64,000 nucleotides of DNA from a virus (IMGVR_UViG_3300021197_001931:97720-161719), one strand, 5' to 3'. Positions 36,399-44,538 are shown, counted from the first letter of the stretch. Notes: generated from the sequence alone by a model not told the origin. Numbers and translations: made by a program.

Positions 36399-37022
36399 AT
36401 GACAATAGTTAAGGGCCTTCAGGCCGAACTGATAAAAGATATCTATCGCAATACAATGTTGCGCAAGGGGTATGCGTTTTTTGATCGAAACAAGCCATAT
36501 AACTTAAATATTATTGGCGTTCGTCGTGTTGAAAACGCAATTCCTAATAAATTTGATGACACTTTAGTTGTTATCTACCGGGAGCGTGGTGAACAATGGA
36601 GTGTCTTTACGGCAGATATAACTACAGACCCAGGACAATATTGGCTAATGCACCCCACTAACGTGAATGGCACTGCAATTTTAGTCCCCAATCAATATCG
36701 TGGCGCTTATAAAAAAGGCTTACACCAGGGTAAATACGAAGCTCTCTGCCAGCGCGGGGGAAACGTCCAGGTCTATCGTGATGCTGACGGAGATCGCCGC
36801 CATGATATGGAAGATGATAAGATTGATACAGGCTTCTTTGGAATCAATATACACAAAGCGGGCCGAGCTTCTGTTCAAGTTGATAAGTGGAGTGCTGGGT
36901 GTCAGGTGTTTGCGCGAAGTGATGATTTCGCTACATTCATGGATCTCGTTGATGAAGGTGCCCAGAGGCATGGAGATTCGTTTACTTACACTCTGCTGTT
37001 AGAAACAGATTTTAATAACTAA
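36399..37022 (+). CDS. Putative cell-wall enzyme with YkuD-like motif
   Basis: The 207-residue protein ends its core with GFFGINIHKAG and VDKWSAGCQVFA, which resembles the His...Ser-x-Gly-Cys active site of L,D-transpeptidases (YkuD). I recall this family in many phages, where it is a candidate peptidoglycan-acting lysis protein. It is near an XhlA-like small membrane protein at 38855. There is no signal peptide. Role as the endolysin is inferred. Confidence 0.65.
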   Translation: MTIVKGLQAELIKDIYRNTMLRKGYAFFDRNKPYNLNIIGVRRVENAIPNKFDDTLVVIYRERGEQWSVFTADITTDPGQYWLMHPTNVNGTAILVPNQYRGAYKKGLHQGKYEALCQRGGNVQVYRDADGDRRHDMEDDKIDTGFFGINIHKAGRASVQVDKWSAGCQVFARSDDFATFMDLVDEGAQRHGDSFTYTLLLETDFNN

Positions 37023-37048
37023 TTATATTACTGTAGGAAACCAGACTA

Positions 37049-37183
37049 GTGAGTCAAATAAATTTAAATAAACTTCTTGAAATGATTGAAGAAGTCATTG
37101 ATGATAGATTGTTGAATAAAAGAAATCAAGAATCAAAAAACAAAGGCAATAAAATTAAAAAAAGCAAGTTGCCTAAAAATTAA
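37049..37183 (+). CDS. Possible 44-residue basic protein
   Basis: A GTG-started ORF, with TAGGAAA 9-15 bases upstream, encodes a helical N-terminus (LNKLLEMIEEVIDDRLL) and a Lys-rich tail. The region 37023-37258 otherwise holds only the promoter of groEL. Short length makes the call uncertain. Confidence 0.4.
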   Translation: MSQINLNKLLEMIEEVIDDRLLNKRNQESKNKGNKIKKSKLPKN

Positions 37184-37205
37184 GAGCAAATATTTAAAAA
37201 CTTGC

Positions 37206-37234
37206 TTGACAAAAATAAAAAAATATATTATTAT
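37206..37234 (+). promoter_or_regulatory. Sigma70-type promoter of groEL
   Basis: TTGACA (37206-37211), a 17-base AT-only spacer and TATTAT (37229-37234). The AT-rich surroundings suggest a strong promoter. Confidence 0.85.
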
Positions 37235-37258
37235 TTAAAATAACAATGAGGAGTAAAT

Positions 37259-38830
37259 GTGACAAAGCATTATAATAGTGGTGCGTCTCTTAGCGATAAG
37301 ATTCTTAATGGCGTAAATATTTTAGCAGATAATGTGGCTTCAACTTTGGGGCCAAAGGGTAGGAACGTTATCTTACAAGAAGCTGGTGGTAATCCAGTTA
37401 TTACAAAGGATGGCGTAACCGTAGCACAATTTGTTACTTTAGAAGATCCTTTTGAAAATGCAGCAGCCGAGGTAATAAAGCAGGCAGCTTCACAAACAAA
37501 TTCAATGGCTGGAGATGGCACAACGACTGCCACAGTGTTAGCTAGAGAGATACTAAAAGAGTCTCAAAGATATATAACTTCTGGTGTGTCTCCGATTGAG
37601 CTTAAAAGGGGTATGGATTCGGCAGCTGCCTCTATTGTGGATACACTAAAAGAGATGTCTGAGGAAATTTCAAGTGTTGAGGAGGTGGCCAACATAGCTA
37701 CAATTTCTGCAAATAACGATAAAGCCATTGGAGATCTCATCGCCACAGCCGTAGATAAAGCTGGAAAAAATGGAGCTATAACTATTGAAGAGGCTCGTTC
37801 CCTAGAGACATCTTTAGATTTGGTAGAGGGTTTTAGATTTGATGCCGGATACGCTGCCACTGCGTTTATTAATGACGAGAGAAGGGGAGTTGTAAAATAT
37901 AGTGAAAGCCCCTTACTGTTGGTTACTGATTATAAGATTGACTCTGTTGAGCAGGTATTACCCATTTTGGAGTTAGTGGCACGGGAGTCTCGACCTTTCG
38001 TAATTGTCGCTGAGGAAATTGAAGGACAGGCGCTCGCTGCACTAATTATGAATGCAATGCGTGGGACAATGAAGATTGCCGCCATTAAGGCGCCTCGTTA
38101 TGGGGAGGAGCGCCGAGGTATACTTAAGGATCTTGCAACCTCTGTAGGCGCCTTCTTTGTGTCTCGTGAGAGCGGAGTTAAACTCAAGGATGTAAAACTT
38201 CAGCAGCTAGGTATCGCCAAGTCCATTGAGATTACCAAGAATGAAACAACTATAATGGGCGGAAAGGGAAAAACAAGTGAGATTGAGGAAAGGATTGGGG
38301 ATCTCAAAACAATGCTTGAGGGCACTGAATCAATCCATGATTGCGAGCGAATTCAAGAAAGAATTACGCGCCTCGCTAGTGGTATTGCAATTATTCGTGT
38401 CGGTGCATCTACTGAAGTTGAGATGATAGAAAAGAAGCATCGAATTGAAGACGCCCTCGAAGCTGTACGCTCTGCCCGCGAAGAAGGCATTGTCCCTGGC
38501 GGTGGCGTTGCTTTAATTAGAGCTATGGGCAAGACAGAGTTCGAGGTTGACAACGAAGACCAGGCAATAGGTGTAGATATCGTTAGGAAGGCCGTGTTTG
38601 GCCCCTTGAGACAAATGGCTCTTAATTGCGGCGAATCACCAGACATAATCCAGACGGTTGTAACAAACCTGGAAGAAAACCAAGGCTTTGATTTTAGAAA
38701 TCAAACAAGTTGTGATCTTGTTGAGAATGGCATAATTGACCCAGTTAAAGTAACACGGTGTGCTTTACAGAACGCGGTGTCTGCCGCTGGCACTTTAATT
38801 ACGACAAATTATGCAATCATAAAGTCTTAA
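37259..38830 (+). CDS. groEL: Chaperonin GroEL
   Basis: The 523-residue protein is a type I chaperonin. It has STLGPKGRNV, VTKDGVTVA-like TKDGVTVAQF, the ATPase motif GDGTTTATVLA with catalytic Asp, an apical domain with LLLVTDYKI and APRYGEERR, and EDALEAVRSAREEGIVPGGG with the second catalytic Asp. The C-terminal GGM tail of bacterial GroEL is missing. Start is GTG in ATGTGA, with GAGGAG 5 bases before. Phage GroEL proteins are known but uncommon; here a GroES-like gene is 14 kb upstream. Confidence 0.97.
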   Translation: MTKHYNSGASLSDKILNGVNILADNVASTLGPKGRNVILQEAGGNPVITKDGVTVAQFVTLEDPFENAAAEVIKQAASQTNSMAGDGTTTATVLAREILKESQRYITSGVSPIELKRGMDSAAASIVDTLKEMSEEISSVEEVANIATISANNDKAIGDLIATAVDKAGKNGAITIEEARSLETSLDLVEGFRFDAGYAATAFINDERRGVVKYSESPLLLVTDYKIDSVEQVLPILELVARESRPFVIVAEEIEGQALAALIMNAMRGTMKIAAIKAPRYGEERRGILKDLATSVGAFFVSRESGVKLKDVKLQQLGIAKSIEITKNETTIMGGKGKTSEIEERIGDLKTMLEGTESIHDCERIQERITRLASGIAIIRVGASTEVEMIEKKHRIEDALEAVRSAREEGIVPGGGVALIRAMGKTEFEVDNEDQAIGVDIVRKAVFGPLRQMALNCGESPDIIQTVVTNLEENQGFDFRNQTSCDLVENGIIDPVKVTRCALQNAVSAAGTLITTNYAIIKS

Positions 38831-38854
38831 CGAGTTATTGGACTAGTTATAGAT

Positions 38855-39127
38855 ATGGATCAGATAGACCAAGCAGCTCTCGCTACTCTTCATGGCAAGA
38901 TCGATCGATTAAATGATAATATCGACACGGTTAAAAAACAACAAGAAGAGATAGGCGAGCACATTTCTAAGATCAAAGAGGCTGTATATAACCCAGACTC
39001 AGGCCTCTATGCTCGATTAAGATCTTTAGAACAATGGAGGGATGCCACATCAAGAACCACTTGGTTTCTTGCAACTACGGTGGGGGCTCTGGTTTTAAAA
39101 ACAGTCTGGGATTTATTATTAACATAA
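38855..39127 (+). CDS. Small XhlA-like membrane protein
   Basis: The 90-residue protein is a coiled coil (residues 10-45) with one C-terminal membrane segment (TTWFLATTVGALVLKTVW, about 69-86). This is the layout of XhlA-type lysis accessory proteins, so a holin-related role is possible. No ribosome site of note is seen. The neighbour 2 kb upstream is a candidate cell-wall enzyme. Confidence 0.6.
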   Translation: MDQIDQAALATLHGKIDRLNDNIDTVKKQQEEIGEHISKIKEAVYNPDSGLYARLRSLEQWRDATSRTTWFLATTVGALVLKTVWDLLLT

Positions 39128-39137
39128 GCGAGGTAAT

Positions 39138-39491
39138 ATGAAAGTAGGAATTTCTTACGCAGTAGAGCTAAGTGAGATTCCAGACGAGCTTCAGAAATTA
39201 ATTGAAGAGGTTCAGTGGGATCTTTCTGAAAAACTAAAACTCCTTGGTGAGCAGGTTGAAGTTGGTGATTTTACAACTGCATTCGATAACATTAAGAACA
39301 TGAGATACAATTTGCAAAGAACTGATACTAGACTTGAAGATTGCACAACCATCTTAACGGGATACCTAACGTTGCTTAAGAGGTTAGCTGATGAGGCCGA
39401 GGAAGAAGAGGCTAAAAAATTAGAGCTAGGATTGGGAGTTCGTCAATCCCGCCCAGGACCGGTAAGGATACGGGCAGAAGAGGAGCTATGA
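39138..39491 (+). CDS. Helical protein, unknown
   Basis: The 117-residue protein has helical stretches (ELQKLIEEVQWDLSEKLKLL) and ends in a basic Pro/Arg tail. GAGGTAAT lies directly before ATG. Similar short proteins occur in T4-like marine phages, without function. ATGA overlap with the next gene. Confidence 0.6.
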   Translation: MKVGISYAVELSEIPDELQKLIEEVQWDLSEKLKLLGEQVEVGDFTTAFDNIKNMRYNLQRTDTRLEDCTTILTGYLTLLKRLADEAEEEEAKKLELGLGVRQSRPGPVRIRAEEEL

Positions 39492-39688
39492 TTAGTCACC
39501 AAACCGAGGTTGGAGACCTCGTCTATATTCCATCTCAAGTTCTCCTTACAAACTATAAAACGTTTATTAAAACAGATAAGCCCGTTAATGTGGTCTGTCT
39601 TGGGAAGAAAAACATAGAGGTTCAAGTTTTTTACAATGGCTCCTCTTGGTGGGTTAATAAAGAAAAAGTATATAACGTAAGGGAGTAA
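39488..39688 (+). CDS. GDLV-type mini-barrel protein
   Basis: The 66-residue protein has EVGDLVYIP near residue 7 and a later strand IEVQVFYNGSSWWV. It is the first member, from the left, of a large family of tiny proteins in this window with a GDLV start strand, a middle strand ending near V-x-W and a final K-V strand, a probable SH3/KOW-like barrel. Function unknown. Confidence 0.65.
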   Translation: MISHQTEVGDLVYIPSQVLLTNYKTFIKTDKPVNVVCLGKKNIEVQVFYNGSSWWVNKEKVYNVRE

Positions 39689-39689
39689 C

Positions 39690-39980
39690 ATGGTTATTAA
39701 ATTAGTAGAGGTTTCTGAAGAACTGGGAGTTGGCGCTCATAAGAAATATGTTTTGAGAGAAGTCTTTGTCAATCCAGAACATGTTATTTGTTTAAGACCA
39801 GATGAAATGGTCAAAAAAAAATTACTAGAAAACAAACTACCGTCTGAGCTAGACACTAGACAAGAATTCACTCGTATACAAATGGCCAGCGGCCATGGAG
39901 GCTTTAACATTACAGTTGTTGGTAACCCCTCAATTGTAGAGGAGAAGCTAAGACACAGTAGAAAAGTATTAAGAGGTTAG
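39690..39980 (+). CDS. FlbD-like small phage protein, unknown
   Basis: The 96-residue protein has VNPEHVICLRPDE, then FTRIQMASGHGGFNITVVGN, a strand pattern seen in FlbD-like and many phage proteins that position a conserved residue pair. No function can be given. It begins 1 base after the preceding stop. Confidence 0.55.
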   Translation: MVIKLVEVSEELGVGAHKKYVLREVFVNPEHVICLRPDEMVKKKLLENKLPSELDTRQEFTRIQMASGHGGFNITVVGNPSIVEEKLRHSRKVLRG

Positions 39981-39981
39981 A

Positions 39982-40281
39982 GTGAATAAATATTTTCACA
40001 TTTATGGCACCTTGGAGTGCCCGTATTGCCTTGAAGCAATCACAATATTAAACTCTTTGGGTCACGAGTATATTTTAACTATACTAGATCAAAGTAAAAC
40101 ATACACCGCATTGTTGAAAACGGCATATGCACATAATACTGTGCCAATTATACTTTACTGTGACGGCCTTGTTGAGGAGGAGTTTATTGGTGGTGCGAGT
40201 GAACTTATTGATTATCTGAAAAAAGATTACACAGAGAAAAAAAAGAAAAAAGATACTAAAGAGTTGACAGAGAAAGAATGA
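39982..40281 (+). CDS. Glutaredoxin-like protein
   Basis: The 99-residue protein has a thioredoxin fold with active site ECPYCLEA (residues 12-19), the cis-proline in HNTVPIIL and the GG turn in FIGGASELIDYL. It likely reduces the phage class II RNR or glutathione disulfides. The last 20 residues are a Lys/Glu-rich tail not seen in typical glutaredoxins. Start is GTG. Confidence 0.88.
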   Translation: MNKYFHIYGTLECPYCLEAITILNSLGHEYILTILDQSKTYTALLKTAYAHNTVPIILYCDGLVEEEFIGGASELIDYLKKDYTEKKKKKDTKELTEKE

Positions 40282-40335
40282 TGAATATATTGTTTGTGTA
40301 GCCGGCTTTATGTTTAAAGAAAGGAAACACAAAAT

Positions 40336-40746
40336 ATGACTTTTGCCATTACATTACCAATTCACAGACCTAATAATTTTTATAATGCCCTGGATTCATT
40401 CTTTGATGATGTCTGGGCTGCACCTAAGCGAAAGAAAGTAGAGCCAATTAGTGCGATTTATAACGTCACTGAAGTTAAAAATGGTTACGATATTTCAATT
40501 GCTGCCCCTGGTCGAAAGAAAGAAGATTTTAAAATAAGCGTAGAGGATAATATCCTAGAGGTGTCATATGAGGCTCCGAAAGAATACGAAACTTCTCTAA
40601 TTCTATCATCTTTTAATAAGACTTGGAGGCTCCCAGAAAGCGCAGATGTGGAAGGTGTTGCTGGAAAGTACGAACAAGGAATTCTAACTCTTAACGTACC
40701 GGTCCCAGACATCGCACGAGTATCTCGTGAAATTGTTATTGAATAA
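40336..40746 (+). CDS. Small heat shock protein (Hsp20/IbpA-like)
   Basis: The 136-residue protein has an alpha-crystallin domain: GYDISIAAPGRKKEDFKISV, NILEVSYEAP, KTWRLPESADVEGVAGKYEQ and GILTLNVPV. It keeps unfolded proteins soluble. AAAGGAAAC is the ribosome site. It is common in T4-like marine phages. A terminator follows. Confidence 0.93.
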   Translation: MTFAITLPIHRPNNFYNALDSFFDDVWAAPKRKKVEPISAIYNVTEVKNGYDISIAAPGRKKEDFKISVEDNILEVSYEAPKEYETSLILSSFNKTWRLPESADVEGVAGKYEQGILTLNVPVPDIARVSREIVIE

Positions 40747-40765
40747 TACCTGTAGTCACTTAATG

Positions 40766-40796
40766 CAAAAGGCGGCTTTGGTCGCCTTTTGTTGTT
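40766..40796 (+). terminator. Rho-independent terminator
   Basis: Stem AAAAGGCG (40767-40774) pairs with CGCCTTTT (40783-40790), followed by GTTGTT. The T-run is partly inside the stem, so termination may be moderate. Confidence 0.75.
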
Positions 40797-40835
40797 AACG
40801 GCAACTAATTATAGAATGCATTGGAGTTTTTGAAA

Positions 40836-41234
40836 ATGAATAGTGATTCAAAAATGGATATTGATATCATTGAGGAGATGGTTTTCCAAGAGGTGGAGGA
40901 TATTCTTTTAAAAGAAGTAGCCCAAGACCCAGGGTACGAATTAAAACTCTTTGTAACACCAGTTAGGTGCTCAATAAGCAAAACATTGGGAGGTGATAAG
41001 ACTGATACCTTTAATGAGATTAGAGGTATAGAAAGTGTCACTACAGTTTCGGACGTTTTGGGGACTGTTAGGGAAGATGATAGCAATTATTACTCCACCG
41101 TTTTAGTTAAGTTTGAACTTAGCAAGGGTGAGCAACCCAAAGATTTTAGGAGAAAAATTCTCATACCAACGTTGAAAAGAGTTAAGGGTTTGATTGTATA
41201 CAACGTTGGCGGTATCGACCAGGTTGCGAAGTAA
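40836..41234 (+). CDS. Unidentified phage protein
   Basis: The 132-residue protein starts with an acidic helix (IDIIEEMVFQEVEDILLKEV) and ends with strands around STVLVKFELS and KRVKGLIVYNVGG. ATG 40836 follows TTGGAG with good spacing; a TTG at 40821 is less likely. I recall similar proteins with an IRGI-x-x-V-TTV stretch in marine phages, without function. The stop overlaps the next ATG. Confidence 0.6.
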   Translation: MNSDSKMDIDIIEEMVFQEVEDILLKEVAQDPGYELKLFVTPVRCSISKTLGGDKTDTFNEIRGIESVTTVSDVLGTVREDDSNYYSTVLVKFELSKGEQPKDFRRKILIPTLKRVKGLIVYNVGGIDQVAK

Positions 41235-41503
41235 TGTCTAATGTGGTGGTGGGCCCAGACCATTGGTTTGATCGATATATACCCCCTCGTATCACGAGGG
41301 GGTCAATCGTTGAATTTGGAACAGATCCCGATACGGGTGTTGCCTTTCCAAGCTTTGATGTAACCATGATGGTGCTTGATGTGTATACAGATAATGAGGT
41401 TGGTGCTATAATGGCCAAGATTGCTATCTCCCCAGACAACAACCCGGATTATGTTGAAGAACAAGTAATCCCAATTGAATATCTTGAACTAGTAGAACAA
41501 TAA
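41234..41503 (+). CDS. Small protein with RGSIV mini-barrel motif
   Basis: The 89-residue protein has TRGSIVEFGTD at residue 21 and MMVLDVYTDNEVGAIMAKIA, a relaxed match to the GDLV mini-barrel family in this window. Its coding sequence contains a strong hairpin just after the start (41281-41303). Function unknown. Confidence 0.55.
   Translation: MSNVVVGPDHWFDRYIPPRITRGSIVEFGTDPDTGVAFPSFDVTMMVLDVYTDNEVGAIMAKIAISPDNNPDYVEEQVIPIEYLELVEQ
41281..41303. repeat. Perfect hairpin inside a coding region
   Basis: Ten-base arms ACCCCCTCGT (41281-41290) and ACGAGGGGGT (41294-41303) enclose three bases. It lies 47 bases after the ATG of the gene at 41234. Confidence 0.85.
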
Positions 41504-41513
41504 AGGAGAATCT

Positions 41514-42143
41514 ATGAAAAAGTTTATCGTTATCGCAGCGAGTGTGTTGCTGACGTTTTTATTAGTACGTGAGGCCCATGCCCAGAGCACACCCCACAAT
41601 TACACATATTACACAAATTCTGACAGCTATGTCTGTGCTGTCCGTGCGCCCTTTGGCGAGGTTCACATAATCCATTCACGCCCGGTTACAGTCCACACTT
41701 GTCGCGACCATTATCGGTTTTTCTTTAATAACGACTATCCCACCAAGTTATTTCATGTTGCAAACGGTATTTATTATGCCCACTGGGACAATTGGCTGCA
41801 GTACAACACACACTATCTAAATGTAAATCGACTTGTGCCCCGACGCTACTACAACTATTACCCACACCCACAGCCCCGTATTACATTTGAATGGGATGGC
41901 AGAATTCTTCCTCGTACAACAATCAGGACCTATAACTATAATCCGCCTGTAAGGCGATACACGCAGCCTCAGCGTCCGCGAAGGTCGGTGGTCACCTATG
42001 GTTCGACGCGAACCACTGCGCCCCCTCAAGAAAGGCGCACGGTACGTACTGAGACTACAACTCGCCGAAGGACAACAACTTCTAGTAACAACAATAATCG
42101 TCGCCGAAGTCGCGATGGGAACCGAGAGAGACGCCGTAGATAA
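41514..42143 (+). CDS. Secreted Arg-rich protein
   Basis: The 209-residue protein has a clear signal peptide (KKFIVIAASVLLTFLLV) with a likely cut after AHA, before QST. The mature part has many Tyr and His residues and 3 Cys, then a C-terminal tail (about 135-209) of Arg, Thr, Asn and Pro repeats. A phage gene product sent across the inner membrane could alter the cell surface or bind an envelope component. The basic tail could bind nucleic acid or peptidoglycan polymers. No family is recognised. AAGGAGAA ribosome site. Confidence 0.7.
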   Translation: MKKFIVIAASVLLTFLLVREAHAQSTPHNYTYYTNSDSYVCAVRAPFGEVHIIHSRPVTVHTCRDHYRFFFNNDYPTKLFHVANGIYYAHWDNWLQYNTHYLNVNRLVPRRYYNYYPHPQPRITFEWDGRILPRTTIRTYNYNPPVRRYTQPQRPRRSVVTYGSTRTTAPPQERRTVRTETTTRRRTTTSSNNNNRRRSRDGNRERRRR

Positions 42144-42550
42144 TGCAACTAATTTCTACTCACTTTGTTAAAACAGGTAACGTAGGATATCATGGTAATC
42201 TTTTTGGCGGAACTTTATTAAGTTGGCTTGACGAGGCAGGAGCTGCATTTGCTGCAGAAAAGTGTGGCTCTCCTCGGATGGTCACAGTTAAAATTGCAGA
42301 AGTCATATTTAAAAAGCCTTGCCGTCCTGGACAGATTATTAAAATCTATGGTAAGGTAATGCGTTATGGTAACACTTCCATCACCATGAAACTAGAAGCG
42401 AGACGCCACAGCCCATACAATGCGTCTCAGAAAGTTGTCTGTACAACTGATATGACCTTTGTGAGAATTGACGGTGATGGGGAAGCTGTTCCCATTAACG
42501 AACTAATTAAGAAAGAGTTTAGGGAACAACACGATGAAAGTATTGCTTGA
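42143..42550 (+). CDS. Hotdog-fold acyl-CoA thioesterase-like protein
   Basis: The 135-residue protein resembles YciA/BFIT-type thioesterases: GYHGNLFGGTLLSWLDEAGA with the active-site Asp on the hotdog helix (residues 15-34), then MVTVKIAEVIFKKPCRPGQI. It should hydrolyse acyl-CoA. An acyl-CoA thioesterase is an unusual phage gene and may change host membrane lipid supply. It overlaps the secreted-protein gene stop (TAATG) and the Nudix gene start. Confidence 0.8.
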   Translation: MQLISTHFVKTGNVGYHGNLFGGTLLSWLDEAGAAFAAEKCGSPRMVTVKIAEVIFKKPCRPGQIIKIYGKVMRYGNTSITMKLEARRHSPYNASQKVVCTTDMTFVRIDGDGEAVPINELIKKEFREQHDESIA

Positions 42551-43043
42551 AAACTGGCGACAGTTTTTAAACGAGAATAAAAAACCTTTATTTAAAAAAG
42601 CTAAGATTAAGAGATATATAGATTTAGGATTATTCGCAGAAGCGGAGAAAGAAGAGAGAGAAATGCTAGGAGCTGTTGTTATTATATTCGATAGAGAGGG
42701 GAGAGTTCTTATTCTCAAACGAACAGAAGAGATGGAGTGGATGCCGCTCAAGTGGGGACTGCCTGGCGGCGGTATAGACGAGGGTGAGAAACCAATTGAA
42801 GCTGCCATTCGCGAAGTCAAAGAGGAGACAACACTTGACATTGGCAATCCTATAGAATTTCATATCTCAGACATGAATGTAGTTTACTTCACAACTACAA
42901 AATATAGTGGCGAAGTAGAGATAGACTTTGAACATTTAGATTTTGCTTGGGTTTATCCGGAAGAATTAACTAATTATGATGTGATACCAGGCTTGGAGAA
43001 CATGATCTCTAGAGCAAAAGAAGTATTAAGAATGTATGCGTGA
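42534..43043 (+). CDS. Nudix hydrolase with N-terminal leader peptide
   Basis: The 169-residue protein has a Nudix box at residues 79-101 (GGGIDEGEKPIEAAIREVKE and ETT); the Glu ligands are all present but the usual Gly near the end is Thr. Nudix enzymes clean up or decap nucleoside diphosphate compounds. The N-terminus LLENWRQFLNEN (residues 4-15) precedes a basic linker and looks like an added leader; similar peptides start other genes nearby and recall capsid-targeting sequences of T4. Confidence 0.88.
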   Translation: MKVLLENWRQFLNENKKPLFKKAKIKRYIDLGLFAEAEKEEREMLGAVVIIFDREGRVLILKRTEEMEWMPLKWGLPGGGIDEGEKPIEAAIREVKEETTLDIGNPIEFHISDMNVVYFTTTKYSGEVEIDFEHLDFAWVYPEELTNYDVIPGLENMISRAKEVLRMYA

Positions 43044-43455
43044 CGTATTTAAACTATTTGAAGGCTGGAGAAGATATCGAAAAGGTGACCAATATGATGT
43101 GGGAATGGACCCTCTTTATGGGCCACCGCCTTTGATAAATGATGTTGTTGATTGCTGGGTTCATGAGAACGTTAGATTTTATACCGACTTCAATAATGCA
43201 AATGGGATTGCATATCACGTCATGCTTCCAACTAAAGATCTTGAGTTTCATATTGAAAGAGGAACCAACAAGACGGACTTTCATTTTTTGTCCCAACAGC
43301 TTGTTCAAGAGGGCACGCCAATGAGTGCGGTAAGAATTGATGTAGGAAAGAATGGGAAAGCTATAATTGATAGAGACGCCGAAATAGTTATGGCAGCAAA
43401 GCACGTTGGCCTGGAACAATTACCTGTCATATTTTATTTCCACAAGGAGGTTTAA
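43036..43455 (+). CDS. Protein with ParB-like terminal motif, unknown
   Basis: The 139-residue protein starts FKLFEGWRRYRKGD, again a leader-like peptide. The C-terminal part (GTPMSAVRIDVGKNGKAIID, then RDAEIVMAAKHVGLEQLPVI) follows the ParB/sulfiredoxin-like strand-helix pattern but lacks the usual DGxHR: here it is DRDAEI. So a binding rather than catalytic domain is likely. ATG overlaps the Nudix gene. Confidence 0.5.
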   Translation: MRDVFKLFEGWRRYRKGDQYDVGMDPLYGPPPLINDVVDCWVHENVRFYTDFNNANGIAYHVMLPTKDLEFHIERGTNKTDFHFLSQQLVQEGTPMSAVRIDVGKNGKAIIDRDAEIVMAAKHVGLEQLPVIFYFHKEV

Positions 43456-43456
43456 G

Positions 43457-43735
43457 ATGAAGTTAACTGAGGCTGCGCTAAAAGATATGATAATTGAAGA
43501 ATTATCAAAATCTGACAAAAGTCAAATAAAAAAAATGATTTCCTCCGAAGTTGAATCTTTTGAAAAAAGATTTAAAAAATCATTAGGGCCCGTTGTGGAA
43601 AAAGAATTAAAAAAGCTATTAAAAACCAAAGGTATAAAAGCAGATGTTGCTGATATTTCAAAAAGGATTTTAAAGAAACTATACAAGGATCTCGCCTTCC
43701 AGCACCCATATATCATTGACAGAATTAAGTTATAA
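43457..43735 (+). CDS. Lys-rich helical protein with leader-like N-terminus
   Basis: The 92-residue protein starts MKLTEAALKDMIIEEL, an N-terminal helix very common in marine phage proteins of many kinds. The rest is rich in Lys and helical. ATG 43457 has AAGGAGG 7 bases upstream, so the earlier in-frame start is not used. It could be an internal virion or DNA-binding protein. Confidence 0.65.
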   Translation: MKLTEAALKDMIIEELSKSDKSQIKKMISSEVESFEKRFKKSLGPVVEKELKKLLKTKGIKADVADISKRILKKLYKDLAFQHPYIIDRIKL

Positions 43736-43754
43736 GAGAGATTTCTGTTTCTGA

Positions 43755-43773
43755 CCCCTAGTTAAAATAGGGG
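43755..43773 (+). promoter_or_regulatory. CCTAGTTA palindrome next to a ribosome site
   Basis: CCCCTA (43755-43760) and TAGGGG (43768-43773) pair around GTTAAAA, 9 bases before the ATG at 43783. The same CCTAGTTA core occurs at 47885, 52411 and 56960. It may be an operator or a hairpin that hides the G-rich ribosome site. Confidence 0.5.
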
Positions 43774-43782
43774 GGTTGGTAA

Positions 43783-44538
43783 ATGGAGAATTTATCACGC
43801 AAAAGGACATTCATCGAGTTCGTAATGAGCTTGGTGATGTCCTTTTTTGTTATTACGTCAGCGAGTTGCACTGGGCCTTTGGAGGTTAACCTTCCGAGTC
43901 CTGCGCAAGAAACGTCTGATGAGCTTACATTCCGCGAGGCATTTGACCGTCTAAGTAACGTTAGCGATCGCGCCCGCGCTGCAGCAGTAAAGGTTGTCAA
44001 CATTGGAGAAGACTTCCAGGCTCAAGGGTCTGGAACATTGTTCCGAGTTGATGGTCAGTTTATTGTAATCACTGCTGCTCACGTTGTGCAAAATGCACAA
44101 TCAGTTATCATCACAACACCGGATGGTCTTGGCTATTTCGGTACACCTTTGATGACTAACCACGAATTGGATTACGCTATCCTATTGGTGCCTGAGATTG
44201 CAGAGCGAACACCACTTCGTCTGCGTCCTCTTCAGGAGGCGCATATGCGAGTTGGTGCTCACGTCACCTACACGGGTTTCCCGAATGGTCACAACCTGCT
44301 TTCAATCAGCGGAGAGATCTCTGGAATGGCACGCGGGGAGCATCTGATTATGCACAGCTACGCTTGGCCAGGGTCTTCCGGGTCTTGCGTCTTTGACAAC
44401 CAAGGTCGCCTTGTTGGTGTCCTAAGAGCAGTTGATGTGGGACAAGCCATCTTGCCACAGATAATTGAAGATATTGTCTGGATTGTACCAGCATGGAGGA
44501 TCGATTTCAGCGCTCTGCACGCTCTATTGCAGAAGTAA
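43783..44538 (+). CDS. Trypsin-like protease lipoprotein
   Basis: The 251-residue protein has a signal segment (FVMSLVMSFFVI) and lipobox SASC, giving a lipid-anchored Cys29. The catalytic triad of trypsin-like proteases is complete: His100 (VITAAHVV), Asp130 (HELDYAIL) and Ser201 (WPGSSGSC). It would act in the periplasm or on the outer membrane, perhaps in superinfection exclusion or defence against envelope stress. Adjacent is a VWA lipoprotein. Codon use is richer in G and C than in the tail module, which hints at later acquisition. Confidence 0.85.
   Translation: MENLSRKRTFIEFVMSLVMSFFVITSASCTGPLEVNLPSPAQETSDELTFREAFDRLSNVSDRARAAAVKVVNIGEDFQAQGSGTLFRVDGQFIVITAAHVVQNAQSVIITTPDGLGYFGTPLMTNHELDYAILLVPEIAERTPLRLRPLQEAHMRVGAHVTYTGFPNGHNLLSISGEISGMARGEHLIMHSYAWPGSSGSCVFDNQGRLVGVLRAVDVGQAILPQIIEDIVWIVPAWRIDFSALHALLQK

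Noticed and set aside
43036-43455. ParB-type nuclease activity
   Set aside because: The motif that usually reads DGxHR is DRDAEI here, so catalytic residues are missing.
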